Position numbers and translations under genes: made by a program
DNA from: Massilia sp. H6
GTDB lineage: Bacteria; Pseudomonadota; Gammaproteobacteria; Burkholderiales; Burkholderiaceae_D
Direction: 5' to 3'
Assembly (NCBI RefSeq): GCF_024802625.1
Contig: NZ_CP103371.1
Coordinates: 3,968,001-4,032,000, forward strand
DNA length: 64,000 bases
Notes under the pieces: generated by a model
What the model saw: the letters and a program-made list of their open reading frames with translations, nothing else
Told to the model about the DNA's origin: nothing
The model's database searches: none
Part shown: in pieces, positions 27,461 through 37,225 of the stretch
How the letters are laid out: the number at the start of each line of letters is the position of its first letter
How positions within the stretch are numbered: position 1 is the stretch's first letter

Positions 27461-28939
27461 TTAAGAAACTTTTTCGTCCAGCTCGCCCACGCGCACGATC
27501 TTGAGCGCATTGGTGCCCCCGGCCTGCCCCATCGGCGAGCCCCAGGTCACGACGATCAGGTCGCCCTTGCGCACCATGCCTTCGCGCATCAGCACTTCTT
27601 CGGCCTTGCGCAGCACGGCGTGGCTGCCGCCTTCCTGCAGCAGATGAAATGCTCGCACGTTCCGGTACAGCGATGCCTTGCGCTGCGTCGTTTGTGACGG
27701 GGTCAGGGCGAAGATCGGGGTATCGATCGAGTGGCGGCTCATCCACAGCGCGGTCGAGCCCGATTCGGTCAGGGCGACGATGGCTTTCACCTTCAGGTGG
27801 TGGGCGGTAAACAGCGTGCCATAGGCGATCGACTGGTCGATGCGGGTGAACTGGACGTTCAGGAAATCGGCGTCGAGCTTGTTGTATTCGGATTGTTCCG
27901 CCTCGAGGCAAATCGCGGCCATCATTTCGACCGTTTCAACCGGGTACTTGCCCGATGCTGTCTCGGCCGAGGTCATGACGGCGTCGGTGCCGTCCAGCAC
28001 GGCATTGGCCACGTCCGATACTTCGGCGCGGGTCGGCACGGCATTGACGATCATCGACTCCATCATCTGGGTCGCGGTAATGGCCAGCTTGTTCGAGGCG
28101 CGCGCCATGCGGATCATGCGCTTTTGCAGCGCCGGCACTGCCGCGTTGCCCACTTCCACCGCCAGGTCGCCGCGCGCGACCATGATGCCGTCGGAAGCGT
28201 CCAGAATTTCCTGCAGCACCGGAATGGCTTCGGCGCGCTCGATCTTGGCGATCATCATCGGCTTGTGCTGGAAGGGCTCGCCGGCGATATTGGCCAGCTG
28301 GCGCGCCATTTCCATGTCGGTCGCGCTCTTCGGGAACGAGATCGCCAGGTAGTCGGCCTGGAAGCTCATCGCGGTCTTGATGTCTTCCATGTCCTTGGCA
28401 GTGAGCGCCGGCGCGGTCAGGCCGCCACCCTGGCGGTTGATGCCCTTGTTGTTGGAGAGCTCGCCGCCTACCTTCACCGTGGTGCAGATCTCATGGCCCA
28501 CGACCTTGTCGACGATCAGCACGATCAGGCCGTCGTTGAGCAGCAGCTTGTCGCCCGGCTTGACGTCGCGCGGCAGCGCCTTGTAGTCGAGACCGACACG
28601 CTCCAGGTTGCCCAGCTCGCCGTTATCTCCCCATTTGGCATCGAGAATGAAACGGTCGCCGTTGTTCAGGAAAATCTTGCCTTCTTCAAACTTACCGACG
28701 CGAATCTTTGGACCCTGCATGTCGGCCATGATCGCCACTTCGGTGCCGCATTCGGCGGCGGCACGGCGCACCAGCATGGCGCGGTCGATATGGTCCTGCG
28801 CTTTACCGTGCGAAAAATTCAGGCGCACGACGTCGACGCCGGCGCGGATCATCTTGACCAGAATGTCGAAGTCGGTCGATGCCGGGCCGATGGTAGCGAC
28901 GATCTTGGTGGCGTTGTACATGGGGCGCGCAGGTTGCAT
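27461..28939 (-). CDS. pyk: Pyruvate kinase
   Basis: 492 residues. ATKIVATIGPAST at the start, RLNFSHGKAQDH, the catalytic MIAKIERAEAI, and MVARGDLAVEVG followed by MIRMARASNKLAITATQMMESM. The allosteric C-domain is complete. The ATG at 28939 has AAGGA nine bases upstream; an ATG at 28921 (MYNATK) is an alternative and the extension to 28996 is unlikely. Confidence 0.96.
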   Translation of the reverse strand: MQPARPMYNATKIVATIGPASTDFDILVKMIRAGVDVVRLNFSHGKAQDHIDRAMLVRRAAAECGTEVAIMADMQGPKIRVGKFEEGKIFLNNGDRFILDAKWGDNGELGNLERVGLDYKALPRDVKPGDKLLLNDGLIVLIVDKVVGHEICTTVKVGGELSNNKGINRQGGGLTAPALTAKDMEDIKTAMSFQADYLAISFPKSATDMEMARQLANIAGEPFQHKPMMIAKIERAEAIPVLQEILDASDGIMVARGDLAVEVGNAAVPALQKRMIRMARASNKLAITATQMMESMIVNAVPTRAEVSDVANAVLDGTDAVMTSAETASGKYPVETVEMMAAICLEAEQSEYNKLDADFLNVQFTRIDQSIAYGTLFTAHHLKVKAIVALTESGSTALWMSRHSIDTPIFALTPSQTTQRKASLYRNVRAFHLLQEGGSHAVLRKAEEVLMREGMVRKGDLIVVTWGSPMGQAGGTNALKIVRVGELDEKVS

Positions 28940-29005
28940 GGGTATAAATCCTTGATTCTGAAAAGAGAAACGCAGCTCTCTGGGCTGCGCTTGCAATGAC
29001 TTGGC

Positions 29006-30211
29006 TTAGGTCGCGTTCCGCTGGAGCAGGATCTCGACTGCCGGCAGGGTCTTGCCTTCGAGGAACTCGAGGAAGGCGCCGCCGCCGGTGGAGATATAAC
29101 CGATCCGGTCGCCGATGTCGTACTTGGCAATGGCGGCCAGGGTGTCGCCGCCGCCGGCAACCGAGAACCCCTGCGAGTCGGCGATCGCCAGCGCCAGCGT
29201 CCTGGTGCCTTCGGCGAACTGGTCGAACTCGAACACGCCAACCGGGCCGTTCCAGACAATGGTGCCGGCCTTGGCGACCTGTTCGGCCAGCATGGCGGCG
29301 GTCTTCGGACCGATGTCCAGGATCATGTCGTCGTCGGCCACATCCGCCACATCCTTGACGGTGGCAACCGCGGTTGGGCTGAATTCTTTGGCGCAGACCA
29401 CGTCGACCGGAATCGGCACCGAGGCGCCACGCGCGCTCATCAGGTCGATGATCTGCTTCGCTTCGTTCACCAGGTCGTTCTCGACCAGCGACTTGCCGAT
29501 GTTCAGGCCAACAGCCTTCATGAAGGTATTGGCGATGCCACCGCCGACGATCAGGTTGTCGACCTTGCCTGCCAGGCTCTGCAAAATGGAAAGCTTACTT
29601 GACACTTTCGAGCCGGCCACGATGGCCAGCAGGGGACGCTTGGGCTGGCCGAGGGCCTTGCCCAGCGCGTCGAGCTCGGCCGCCAGGAGCGGGCCGGCCG
29701 CCACCACCGGCGCGTATTTCGCGATGCCGTGGGTAGTGGCTTCGGCGCGGTGCGCGGTGCCAAAGGCATCGTTGACGTAGATATCGCACAGCCCGGCCAT
29801 CTTGCGGGCCAGCTCGTCGTCGTTCTTCTTTTCGCCTTTGTTGACACGGCAGTTTTCCAGCAGCACAACCTGGCCTGGCGCGACATCGACGTTCTCAAGC
29901 CAGTCCTGCTTCAGTTCGACCGGTTGGCCGAGCAGCTCGGACAGGCGCACGGCGACCGGCGCCAGGCTGTCTTCGGGCTTGAATGCACCCTCGCTTGGGC
30001 GCCCCAGGTGCGAGGTCACCATGACGGCGGCGCCAGCCTTGAGCGCGGCCTGGATGGCCGGCACCGAGGCGCGCACGCGGGTGTCTTCGGTGATATTGCC
30101 AGCGTCATCTTGCGGAACGTTCAGGTCGGCGCGGATGAAAACGCGCTTGTTTGTCAGCAGCGAGCGGTCGATCAGGTCTTGCAAGCGGGTGAAACTGAGA
30201 ACGTCGTCCAT
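29006..30211 (-). CDS. pgk: Phosphoglycerate kinase
   Basis: 401 residues. [53 protein letters not shown] and the C-terminal nucleotide loop [18 protein letters not shown] identify it. It makes ATP from 1,3-bisphosphoglycerate. The start at 30211 ([13 protein letters not shown]) is chosen; an in-frame ATG at 30244 adds 11 residues. It lies 66 bp before pyk, so pgk-pyk-fba form a glycolytic run. Confidence 0.96.
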   Translation of the reverse strand: MDDVLSFTRLQDLIDRSLLTNKRVFIRADLNVPQDDAGNITEDTRVRASVPAIQAALKAGAAVMVTSHLGRPSEGAFKPEDSLAPVAVRLSELLGQPVELKQDWLENVDVAPGQVVLLENCRVNKGEKKNDDELARKMAGLCDIYVNDAFGTAHRAEATTHGIAKYAPVVAAGPLLAAELDALGKALGQPKRPLLAIVAGSKVSSKLSILQSLAGKVDNLIVGGGIANTFMKAVGLNIGKSLVENDLVNEAKQIIDLMSARGASVPIPVDVVCAKEFSPTAVATVKDVADVADDDMILDIGPKTAAMLAEQVAKAGTIVWNGPVGVFEFDQFAEGTRTLALAIADSQGFSVAGGGDTLAAIAKYDIGDRIGYISTGGGAFLEFLEGKTLPAVEILLQRNAT

Positions 30212-30253
30212 GGGCTGGTCAAGGGTGGAATAATGAAAGAACATTATTGTACA

Positions 30254-30598
30254 TTAGGCTGGGGCGCCAAAAACGTGTAACAGGCGCAACAGAGTGAAGA
30301 CCGCCATGCCAAACAAAATGGTCAGTATCATACTGCGGCGCCACAGGTAAAACGCCAGTGCGGCCAGGCCGGCGAGCAGCTTCGGATTGGCCAGCGTAAA
30401 TTGCGCCTCGCCTTGCGCATCGACCAGCATGTCGGGACCGACGATGGCGGCCAGCGCACAGGCCGGCGCATAGCGCAGCATCTCCTGCACGCGCGGCGGA
30501 ATCGTCACGCGGTGGCCGATCAGCCAGAACGAGCTGCGGGTGGCGGCGGTGGCCAGGCACAGCACGCCGATGATGGCCCAGATTTCCCAGTCAGACAT
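30254..30598 (-). CDS. azlD: AzlD family branched-chain amino acid export subunit
   Basis: 114 residues with four hydrophobic segments. Family-type features are the N-terminal WAIIGVLCLATAATRSSFWL, the RYAPACALAAIVGPDML region and the short C-terminal helix. AzlD works with AzlC to export branched-chain amino acids or their analogues. The start overlaps azlC by 8 bp, indicating translational coupling. Confidence 0.9.
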   Translation of the reverse strand: MSDWEIWAIIGVLCLATAATRSSFWLIGHRVTIPPRVQEMLRYAPACALAAIVGPDMLVDAQGEAQFTLANPKLLAGLAALAFYLWRRSMILTILFGMAVFTLLRLLHVFGAPA

Positions 30599-31355
30599 GC
30601 CCGGCCTTTCGCTTCATGTGCCGTTTGATCACGGTTTCTTCGATCGTCATGGCGGTGACCATGCCGACCACGACTGCCAGCAGCAGGCCCAGTTTATATG
30701 GCAGGCCATATGCCAGCACCGAGATCGCGCCCGCCACCACCACGCCGCACAGCGCGGCACTATTGATAATCAACGGTACCGTGATGCACAGGATCGCCAG
30801 CGTTCCGGCAAAGCCAAGACCCCATTCGGCCGGAATCGCGCTACCCAGGAAGATGCCGGTCAGCGAACCGATCTGCCAGGCAAACCAGTTCGGGTACATC
30901 AATCCTTTTAGATAGGATAGTTTGCCGGCGACCCGTTCAGCAGTTGGATAGCGGCGCAGGAACATGGCCACCGTAATGTCACCTGAGACATAGCCAAGCA
31001 AGAAGCGCTGCTTCCACGGCAGGTGCGCGAAGTGGGGGCCGAGCAAGGCAGAAAAGATGACGAAGCGCAGGTTGACGACCAGCGCGGTGGCAAAGATGAC
31101 CCAGATCGGCGCGGCGGCCACGATCAGCGGAAGTGAAGCAAGCTGGGCCGATCCGGCAAACACCAGCAGGGTCATGCCGACTGCCTGCACCGGGCTCAGG
31201 CCGCTCTTGACCATCGCGATCCCCACCACCAGGCCCCAGGCGGCGATGCCGAACAAGGTCGGCAGGCCGGTCTTGAAGCCTTCGCGCCACGCAGCCGGGT
31301 CGTGGGCCTCGGCCGGCGCAGGATGGGACGGGCCCGGCGGGGCTGGCTGGCTCAT
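30591..31355 (-). CDS. azlC: AzlC family amino acid export permease
   Basis: 254 residues, about seven membrane segments. The core matches AzlC: REGFKTGLPTLFGIAAWGLVVGIAMVKSGLSPVQAVGMTLLVFAGSAQLASLPL is the conserved N-terminal block (positions about 22-75). With AzlD it forms an inner-membrane exporter. It is divergent from the small zinc-finger gene, with 236 bp between them. Confidence 0.9.
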   Translation of the reverse strand: MSQPAPPGPSHPAPAEAHDPAAWREGFKTGLPTLFGIAAWGLVVGIAMVKSGLSPVQAVGMTLLVFAGSAQLASLPLIVAAAPIWVIFATALVVNLRFVIFSALLGPHFAHLPWKQRFLLGYVSGDITVAMFLRRYPTAERVAGKLSYLKGLMYPNWFAWQIGSLTGIFLGSAIPAEWGLGFAGTLAILCITVPLIINSAALCGVVVAGAISVLAYGLPYKLGLLLAVVVGMVTAMTIEETVIKRHMKRKAGHV

Positions 31356-31591
31356 GTGGTCTTCGCGCTACCGCCGTGGCAGGCAGGTGCGGCGACGGGC
31401 AGAAAACGGCGGGGCAAGGAACGCATGTAAATGGTGTACAAAAATGCGGGTGTGCAAGAGTGCGGCGCCGAGTGGCCTGACGGCGCCCGGGCTCGATAGG
31501 GTTCAGTTTGTTATTCTACCGATCATTTCGGTATGCAGGGTGAATCCGGTAGAATCCTGTTTTGTCCAAAATCGCTGAACGGAGAACCCAG

Positions 31592-31786
31592 ATGAACCAA
31601 AAGACGATGCCCGTGGTGGAGCTCGAGGCCAAGGACTTGCCGGCACATTGCCCGAACCCGGCCATGCCGCTGTGGTCGTCGCACCCGCGCGTCTTCCTCG
31701 ACTTCGACCACCATGGCGACGCCAAGTGCCCTTACTGCGGCACCCAGTACCGCCTGGCCGCTGGCACCGTGCTCAAGCACCACTAA
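31592..31786 (+). CDS. CHCC zinc-finger domain protein (NDUFS6-like)
   Basis: 64 residues. Ligands Cys 20, His 31, Cys 46 and Cys 49 give a C-x10-H-x14-CxxC zinc site, with HPRVFLDF and CPYCGTQYRL around it, as in the zf-CHCC family related to the complex I accessory subunit NDUFS6. GGAG lies seven bases before the ATG at 31592. Its bacterial role is not established. Confidence 0.88.
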   Translation: MNQKTMPVVELEAKDLPAHCPNPAMPLWSSHPRVFLDFDHHGDAKCPYCGTQYRLAAGTVLKHH

Positions 31787-31837
31787 TCCACCCTCGACCG
31801 GCGCGCTTGACCACGGCGCCGGCACCCTCCCCTTTCG

Positions 31838-32830
31838 ATGCATTACCGCGCGCCAGCGTGGCTCCCCGGCGGCCACCTCCAGACCATCTACCCGGCTACC
31901 TGCATCCCCAGGGCGCCGGTTGCCTACCGGCGCGAGCGCTGGACCAGTAGCGACGGCGACTTCGTCGACGTCGATTTCGTCGACGGCCAGCCGGGCAAGC
32001 CGCTGGTGGTGCTGTTCCACGGACTCGAAGGCTCGTCCGCGAGTCATTACGCGCGTTCGCTGATGGCAGCCTTGCAATCGCGTGGCTGGTCGGGAGCGGT
32101 CCCGCATTTCCGCGGCTGCTCGGGCGAGCCGAACCTGACGCCGCGCTTTTATCACTCGGGCGACGCCCTTGAGGTCGACTGGATCGTGCGCAAACTGCAT
32201 GCGCGCATGCAGGGTGACAGCGGCCCGCTGTTCGCCGCGGGCGTGTCGCTCGGCGGCAATGCGCTGCTGCGCTGGCTGGGCGAATCGGGCCAGGCCGCCG
32301 GCATCGTCAAGGCAGCCTGCGCGGTCTCGGCGCCGCTCGACCTGGCGCAGGGCGGCAAGGCGCTTGGGTCGGGTTTCAACCGGCTGTACACGCGCATGTT
32401 CTTGCAAACGCTCAAGCCGAAATGCCTGGCCAAGCTCGAACGCTATCCCGGTCTGTTCGACCGCCGCGCCCTGCTCGAGGCGCGCGATCTCTACGCCTTT
32501 GACAACGTGGTGACCGCGCCGCTGCATGGTTATCGCGATACCGACGACTACTGGCACCGCGCCAGCGCGCGCCACGTGCTGCACGACATCACGGTACCGA
32601 CTCTTGTGCTCAATGCCCGCAACGACCCTTTTTTGCCGGGCCAGCACCTGCCCACGGGCGCGTCTAGCATGGTAAGGCTCGAGTATCCGGACGAAGGCGG
32701 CCATGTCGGCTTTTCGACCGGCCCCTTTCCGGGTCGCAGCAACTGGCTGCCACAAAAAATCCTGCACTTCTTCGACGGCCTGGCCCCGAATTGCGCGACC
32801 CGTGCGCATGAACTGTGCGAAGCTCCCTGA
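31838..32830 (+). CDS. Alpha/beta hydrolase, YheT family
   Basis: 330 residues. YRAPAWLPGGHLQTIYPA at the start, the oxyanion region LFHGLEGSSASHYARSL, the nucleophile elbow GVSLGGNALLRWLGE with its Ser, LVLNARNDPFLP with an acid, and EGGHVGF with the catalytic His match the YheT/ABHD1-3 group of putative esterases or lipases. The substrate is unknown. It is two bases before the next gene, so the two are probably coupled. Confidence 0.92.
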   Translation: MHYRAPAWLPGGHLQTIYPATCIPRAPVAYRRERWTSSDGDFVDVDFVDGQPGKPLVVLFHGLEGSSASHYARSLMAALQSRGWSGAVPHFRGCSGEPNLTPRFYHSGDALEVDWIVRKLHARMQGDSGPLFAAGVSLGGNALLRWLGESGQAAGIVKAACAVSAPLDLAQGGKALGSGFNRLYTRMFLQTLKPKCLAKLERYPGLFDRRALLEARDLYAFDNVVTAPLHGYRDTDDYWHRASARHVLHDITVPTLVLNARNDPFLPGQHLPTGASSMVRLEYPDEGGHVGFSTGPFPGRSNWLPQKILHFFDGLAPNCATRAHELCEAP

Positions 32831-32832
32831 CT

Positions 32833-33420
32833 ATGGACGACATCGTAAAACAGGCAATGGCCAAGTGGCCGAACGTGCCGCATTGCTACGGCTGGCTGGC
32901 GCTGGACGCGCGCGGCAACTGGCGCATGCGCGACGACACCGCGCAGCGCGCCAACGCCCCGGGCGACAAGCTGGCGCACACGGCGCTGATCGGCTTTATC
33001 AACCGCAATTACGCGCACGACGACCAAGGCCGCTGGTATTTCCAGAACGGCCCGCAACGCGTGTACGTGAACCTGGAAGCGACGCCCTTCATTGCGCGTA
33101 CCGACCCGGCGCAGGGCTTCGTGCTGCACAACGGGCAGGCGCTGCCGCCAGTAAGTGGCGCCTTCATGACCGATGCCGGCAGCGTCATCGTGCAGTCGGG
33201 TGACATCCTGGCCCAGCTGGACGACCGCGACGTGGAACAGGTGCTGGGTCAGATGCAGCTCGATGGCCGGCCAGCCTCGATCGAGGCCATCATGGCCTGG
33301 CTCGAAGACGATTCCGAGCCGCTGGTGCTGGTGCTGGGCGAAGCCCGCGTGCGCGTCGAGCGGCTGGCGGCCGAAGCCGTGCCGCGCCGCTTCGGCTACG
33401 TGCAGACCCCGGGTTCGTAG
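32833..33420 (+). CDS. Conserved Burkholderiales protein of unknown function
   Basis: 195 residues, soluble. The start region (MDDIVKQAMAKWPNVPHCYGWLALD) and GRWYFQNGPQRVYVNLEATPFIARTD are conserved features I recognise from Burkholderiales genomes without a firm function. There are no catalytic motifs, membrane segments or signal peptide. Its position directly after the YheT-type hydrolase gene suggests a linked role. An upstream in-frame GTG at 32815 overlaps the hydrolase gene and is less likely. Confidence 0.8.
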   Translation: MDDIVKQAMAKWPNVPHCYGWLALDARGNWRMRDDTAQRANAPGDKLAHTALIGFINRNYAHDDQGRWYFQNGPQRVYVNLEATPFIARTDPAQGFVLHNGQALPPVSGAFMTDAGSVIVQSGDILAQLDDRDVEQVLGQMQLDGRPASIEAIMAWLEDDSEPLVLVLGEARVRVERLAAEAVPRRFGYVQTPGS

Positions 33421-33438
33421 GGCGCAACCAGGCCCGCC

Positions 33439-35034
33439 TCACCACTGCTTTTCTTCTTCTTTCTCTGCTTTCTGCCGGGCCTTGATCTCGCGCTCGCGCG
33501 CGTCGATGACGGCCTGGTCGTAGAACGACACGTCGCCCGCCTTGCGCGCCAGTTCGAGCTGCGCCACCGCGGCCGGCAGCGCGCCAGCCCCCGCATACGA
33601 TTCGGCCAGCGCCATATGCTGCAAGGCGATCTTGCCCTGCTTGGCGTAGGCGCGGGCCAGCATGTCGTGCAGCTTCGGCTCTTCGCGGTAGAGCTGCGTC
33701 TGGTCGCGCAGGTAGCGCGTCGCTTCTTCTAGTTTGCCGGCCGCGATCAAGGCTTCGCCGTACTGGCGTGCCAGCGCGCGCGACAAGGGATAGCGCTGGC
33801 GCGCCCGGTCCGCATCTTGCACCGCCTGCTGCACCAGCGCCTGCGGCTGTCCTGGCGCCAGCTTGATCTCGAGCGCCAGCCCGGCGAACATCGTTGCGCC
33901 ATCGCCGGCACTGGACTGGCTGGAGAACACGCCTTCTGCCGGCTTGACGGTGGTGCGTGCCTTGTCGAGCCAGGATTGCGCCTCGACAGTATTGCCCTGG
34001 CGAAGCGCCAGCAGGGCCAGGCCATACTGGGCGCCGGCCTGGAGGTGGCGGTGACCTTCCTTGAGCTGGGTGGTGAAAGCGGTCTTGGTGTCGCGCCGGC
34101 CGTTGACGCTTTCGTCCTGCAGCACGCGGGCACGGGCCCGCACCAGCTGGAAATCGAGGTTGTCGATGCGCGCCTTGCGTGGAATCTCGCGGATGCGCGC
34201 CTGCATGTCGGTGATGCGCTCGGCGGTCAAGGGGTGGCTGCTCAGGCTAGCCAGTTGGGTCGGAATCTCACCGTACAGCTTGCTGGCCGACTGCAGGCGC
34301 TTGAAGAAGCCGACGATGCCGGTGGTGTCGTAGCCACCGGCGCTCATGATCTGGAAACCGACCCGGTCGGCCTCGCGCTCGGCGTCGCGACTGAAGTTGA
34401 GCTGGCGCTGCACGGCCAGGCCCTGGCCGCCCATCAGCACGCCCATCGCGGCATCGGAGCTGGCGCGCGCGGCCAGCGCCGCCAGGATCATCGCCGCCAG
34501 CGGCAGCAGCACGTCCTGCTTCTGCTGTCCCAGCATGCGCGCGATGTGGCGCTGCGAGACGTGGCCGATCTCGTGCGACATCACGCCGGCCAGTTCGGAT
34601 TCGTTCTGCGCGGCGACGATCAGGCCGGTATGCGCGCCGATGAAGCCGCCCGGCAGCGCGAACGCATTCAGGTTCGGGTCGCGCATGGCGAAGAACGAAA
34701 AATCGGCGTTGGTCTCGCCGCGTGCGCCCGGCACGGCCGCAACCAGCGCATTGCCCAGGTTGTTGAGGTAGTCGGTGATCGGGTCGTCGTCGAGGTAGGC
34801 AGCGTCGCGTCGCACGTCGCGCATGATCTCCTCGCCGAGCTTGCGTTCGACGACCGGCGACAGGTCTTGCCGCGCGGCGTCGCCAAGTGTCGGCAGGCGG
34901 GTCTGGTCGGGCTTGCGCAGGGGTTCGGCCGGAGCCGCGATGGCGCAAGCAGCGGCCGTGGACAGGGCCAGGGCCAGGGCGGTCGTCACGGGGCGCCAGC
35001 GGCGCCTCGATGCTGGGCGGGGAGCATGGTTCAC
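33439..35034 (-). CDS. M48 family metalloprotease with TPR region (BepA-like)
   Basis: 531 residues. An Arg-rich start precedes a hydrophobic signal (about 17-34). Zinc motif HEIGH at 154-158 with the downstream third ligand in SREADRVGFQIMSAGGYD-type sequence (DAEREADRVGFQ), then a C-terminal helical TPR-like half (about 330-520). This architecture is that of BepA/YfgC, a periplasmic protease and chaperone for outer-membrane protein assembly. The start is a GTG at 35034 without a clear ribosome-binding site; no in-frame ATG lies near. Confidence 0.92.
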   Translation of the reverse strand: MNHAPRPASRRRWRPVTTALALALSTAAACAIAAPAEPLRKPDQTRLPTLGDAARQDLSPVVERKLGEEIMRDVRRDAAYLDDDPITDYLNNLGNALVAAVPGARGETNADFSFFAMRDPNLNAFALPGGFIGAHTGLIVAAQNESELAGVMSHEIGHVSQRHIARMLGQQKQDVLLPLAAMILAALAARASSDAAMGVLMGGQGLAVQRQLNFSRDAEREADRVGFQIMSAGGYDTTGIVGFFKRLQSASKLYGEIPTQLASLSSHPLTAERITDMQARIREIPRKARIDNLDFQLVRARARVLQDESVNGRRDTKTAFTTQLKEGHRHLQAGAQYGLALLALRQGNTVEAQSWLDKARTTVKPAEGVFSSQSSAGDGATMFAGLALEIKLAPGQPQALVQQAVQDADRARQRYPLSRALARQYGEALIAAGKLEEATRYLRDQTQLYREEPKLHDMLARAYAKQGKIALQHMALAESYAGAGALPAAVAQLELARKAGDVSFYDQAVIDAREREIKARQKAEKEEEKQW

Positions 35035-35111
35035 AATGCTATGATAACCGCATCCGTCGCCGCCTTGCTGTCCAGCGGAGCTGTTTAATCCTCACCTAAT
35101 TTTTCCTGGCA

Positions 35112-35618
35112 ATGAGCTCCCCTACCCTCCCGCTTGAGCAACTCACCCACTTCGATTCCACCGGCCAGGCCCACATGGTCGACGTCGGCGCCAAGCAAGA
35201 TACTCACCGCATCGCCGTCGCCGCCGGTACCATCCGCATGCAGCCGGAAACCCTGGCGCTGATCCAGTCGGGCACTGCCAGGAAAGGTGACGTGATCGGT
35301 ATCGCGCGGATTGCGGCGATCATGGCCGCCAAACGCACGGGCGACCTGGTACCGCTGTGCCATCCACTGCCGATCACGCGGGTGGCGGTCGATTTCGAGG
35401 TGGACGAGGCCGCCAGCAGCGTGCATTGCCGGGCGCAGGTCGAAACCATCGGCAAGACCGGGGTCGAGATGGAAGCACTCACTAGCGTGCAGGTCGGCCT
35501 GCTGACGATTTACGACATGTGCAAGGCAGTCGACCGCGGCATGGTCATGACCGATGTGCGGGTGCTGGAAAAGCATGGCGGCAAGAGCGGAGACTGGACC
35601 GCACAACCCGGCCGCTGA
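35112..35618 (+). CDS. moaC: Cyclic pyranopterin monophosphate synthase
   Basis: 168 residues. MoaC converts the cyclic intermediate made by MoaA into cPMP in molybdenum cofactor synthesis. Diagnostic: [42 protein letters not shown] and [28 protein letters not shown], with the catalytic Lys in KHGGKSG. No other moa genes are in the window. It is divergent from the M48 gene across 77 bp. Confidence 0.96.
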   Translation: MSSPTLPLEQLTHFDSTGQAHMVDVGAKQDTHRIAVAAGTIRMQPETLALIQSGTARKGDVIGIARIAAIMAAKRTGDLVPLCHPLPITRVAVDFEVDEAASSVHCRAQVETIGKTGVEMEALTSVQVGLLTIYDMCKAVDRGMVMTDVRVLEKHGGKSGDWTAQPGR

Positions 35619-35632
35619 AGGCCGGGTGTGCT

Positions 35633-35661
35633 CCGCCCGCCTGCTCAGTGAGCGCGGGCGG
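35633..35661. terminator. Hairpin between convergent moaC and the LysM gene
   Basis: Arms CCGCCCGC (35633-35640) and GCGGGCGG (35654-35661) around a 13-base centre. It sits between the two stop codons and can act for both; no strong T-run. Confidence 0.5.
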
Positions 35662-35667
35662 TCAAGC

Positions 35668-36084
35668 TTACGGAGCGGTCAGCCGCAGCTTGCGGCCAAC
35701 GTGCAGCTCTTTAGGATCGGCGATGTTGTTCCATTTGGCGAGATCGCCATGGCTGATCGAGTTTTTCTCGGCGATACCCCACAGGGTGTCACCTTTTTCT
35801 ACCTCGTACATGCCGTCGCCGCCTGCCTCGGTCATGCCGGCAACCGACGAACCCGATGAGCCCGATGAGCCCGACTCAGGAACGGTTGCGGTCGCAGGCA
35901 CCGCCGCAGGCACGACCTCGGTAGTCTCGGTAGCAGGCGGCATGGAGGTTGCCGGGGTAGTCGGGGTCGTCGTGGTCTGATCTGGCACCACCGCGACAGG
36001 CGCCGTCGTGGCTGGCACGGGCTCGTCTTTTTTACATGCGCTCAACAAGGTGATGCAAGCTACGGCTGCGAGTAATGTTTTCAT
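35668..36084 (-). CDS. LysM-domain lipoprotein
   Basis: 138 residues. Lipobox LLSAC with Cys 17, then a Thr/Pro/Ala-rich linker and a GSSGSSGSS tract (about 72-80), and one C-terminal LysM domain (YEVEKGDTLWGIAEKN..HVGRKLRL). LysM binds the glycan of peptidoglycan, so this is an outer-membrane lipoprotein tethered to the wall. The serine/glycine tract is a triplet-repeat run in DNA and might vary in length between strains. Confidence 0.92.
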   Translation of the reverse strand: MKTLLAAVACITLLSACKKDEPVPATTAPVAVVPDQTTTTPTTPATSMPPATETTEVVPAAVPATATVPESGSSGSSGSSVAGMTEAGGDGMYEVEKGDTLWGIAEKNSISHGDLAKWNNIADPKELHVGRKLRLTAP

Positions 36085-36279
36085 ATCGACCTCTATTGGT
36101 TGGTTGACAAGATATTCCGCCTATGACGGCAACGCGCCACCTTTATGGGGCAGGAGGCGCCGGATATGTCCATCCTGTCAAGAGTATGCTCCTTTTATTA
36201 AGTATCGAGCGCTCTTATCAAAAATTTCTCGGATTGCCCTGCAACGCCGGCGAACATTCGTCTATGGCGCGGGGGAGCG

Positions 36280-37047
36280 TCAGGCGCCCAGGCTGGCTGT
36301 TGCGCGCTGATCCGCGGCCCGGGTCGCCCGGTGCCATGCTGCCTGGTCCACGCCTTTTACCAGCAACCACAGGCACATCGCGCTCTCCCCTACCAGGGCC
36401 GGCAGCAAGATCGCCGGGAACAACAGGTTCTGCAGGGGCGGCGACAGGAACATGGCGAAACTATTGATCAGGTAGCTCGCGCCCACCACCTGCATCGCCG
36501 TGCCAAGAATGGCCGGGAGGTAGCCTGATTTGCGGATCAGGTAGCCCACCAGCAGGCATTGCACGCCAAAGAAAATGAGCGCGACCCCGAAGGCTTTCGC
36601 ATGCGCGACCAGCGCCAGGTAACTCAAGCCATGGCGTTGTTCCACACTGGCGACTTTCGCCAGGGTCGCGTTGGTGAGAGGATCGAGCACCGCTTGCAAC
36701 TGAAGCGCACTGACGCTTTCGACCGCCAGCGAGACCAGGCCAAAACACACTACCGCCAGCGCCAGGTTGCGGTTCACTGGGCGTAGCAGAACGTACCAGA
36801 TCGCAGTCAGGGCCACCGCGCAGACCAGCAGCACCAGCTGCCCGGCCACGCCCAGTCGCCATAACCACTCCGACGCCAGGATACTGCGCGCGGTGGCAGT
36901 CGGATCGCCCGGCACCACCAGGCTGTTGCGGATGAACGCTTCGCCAAGCAGGCCGATCACGATGATGATCAGGTAGAGCAATCCTGCGCTACGGGCCACT
37001 GGCTGCACCGGTCGCAATCGATCCATGGCGGGGTGCGGTGCGGACAT
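36280..37047 (-). CDS. DUF4386 family membrane protein
   Basis: 255 residues with about six membrane segments. SAGLLYLIIIVIGLLGEAFIRNSLVVPGDPTATARSILASE-like N-terminal sequence (about 20-60) is typical of DUF4386, a family without known function. The start at 37047 is chosen because AGGAAG precedes it by four bases; an in-frame ATG at 37071 is less well placed. Confidence 0.85.
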   Translation of the reverse strand: MSAPHPAMDRLRPVQPVARSAGLLYLIIIVIGLLGEAFIRNSLVVPGDPTATARSILASEWLWRLGVAGQLVLLVCAVALTAIWYVLLRPVNRNLALAVVCFGLVSLAVESVSALQLQAVLDPLTNATLAKVASVEQRHGLSYLALVAHAKAFGVALIFFGVQCLLVGYLIRKSGYLPAILGTAMQVVGASYLINSFAMFLSPPLQNLLFPAILLPALVGESAMCLWLLVKGVDQAAWHRATRAADQRATASLGA

Positions 37048-37225
37048 CGTGCTTCCTCGTGTGGTGGCCATTGGTCAGTTGAGCTTACGTCAACGATTTC
37101 ACATCGTCAATATTTCCATTCCTCTGCCATGGCTGTCCTTCGTTCGTTGACATGTCACATGTTAAATTGCTTACCTACGCAAGCGGCGTCCTGCCGCGTG
37201 CCGACCATGACAACGAGGATGAAGC

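Noticed and set aside
37148-37157. Palindrome TGACATGTCA upstream of the S9 peptidase
   Set aside because: A single 10-bp palindrome, without a matching promoter or a second copy; expected by chance at this scale.
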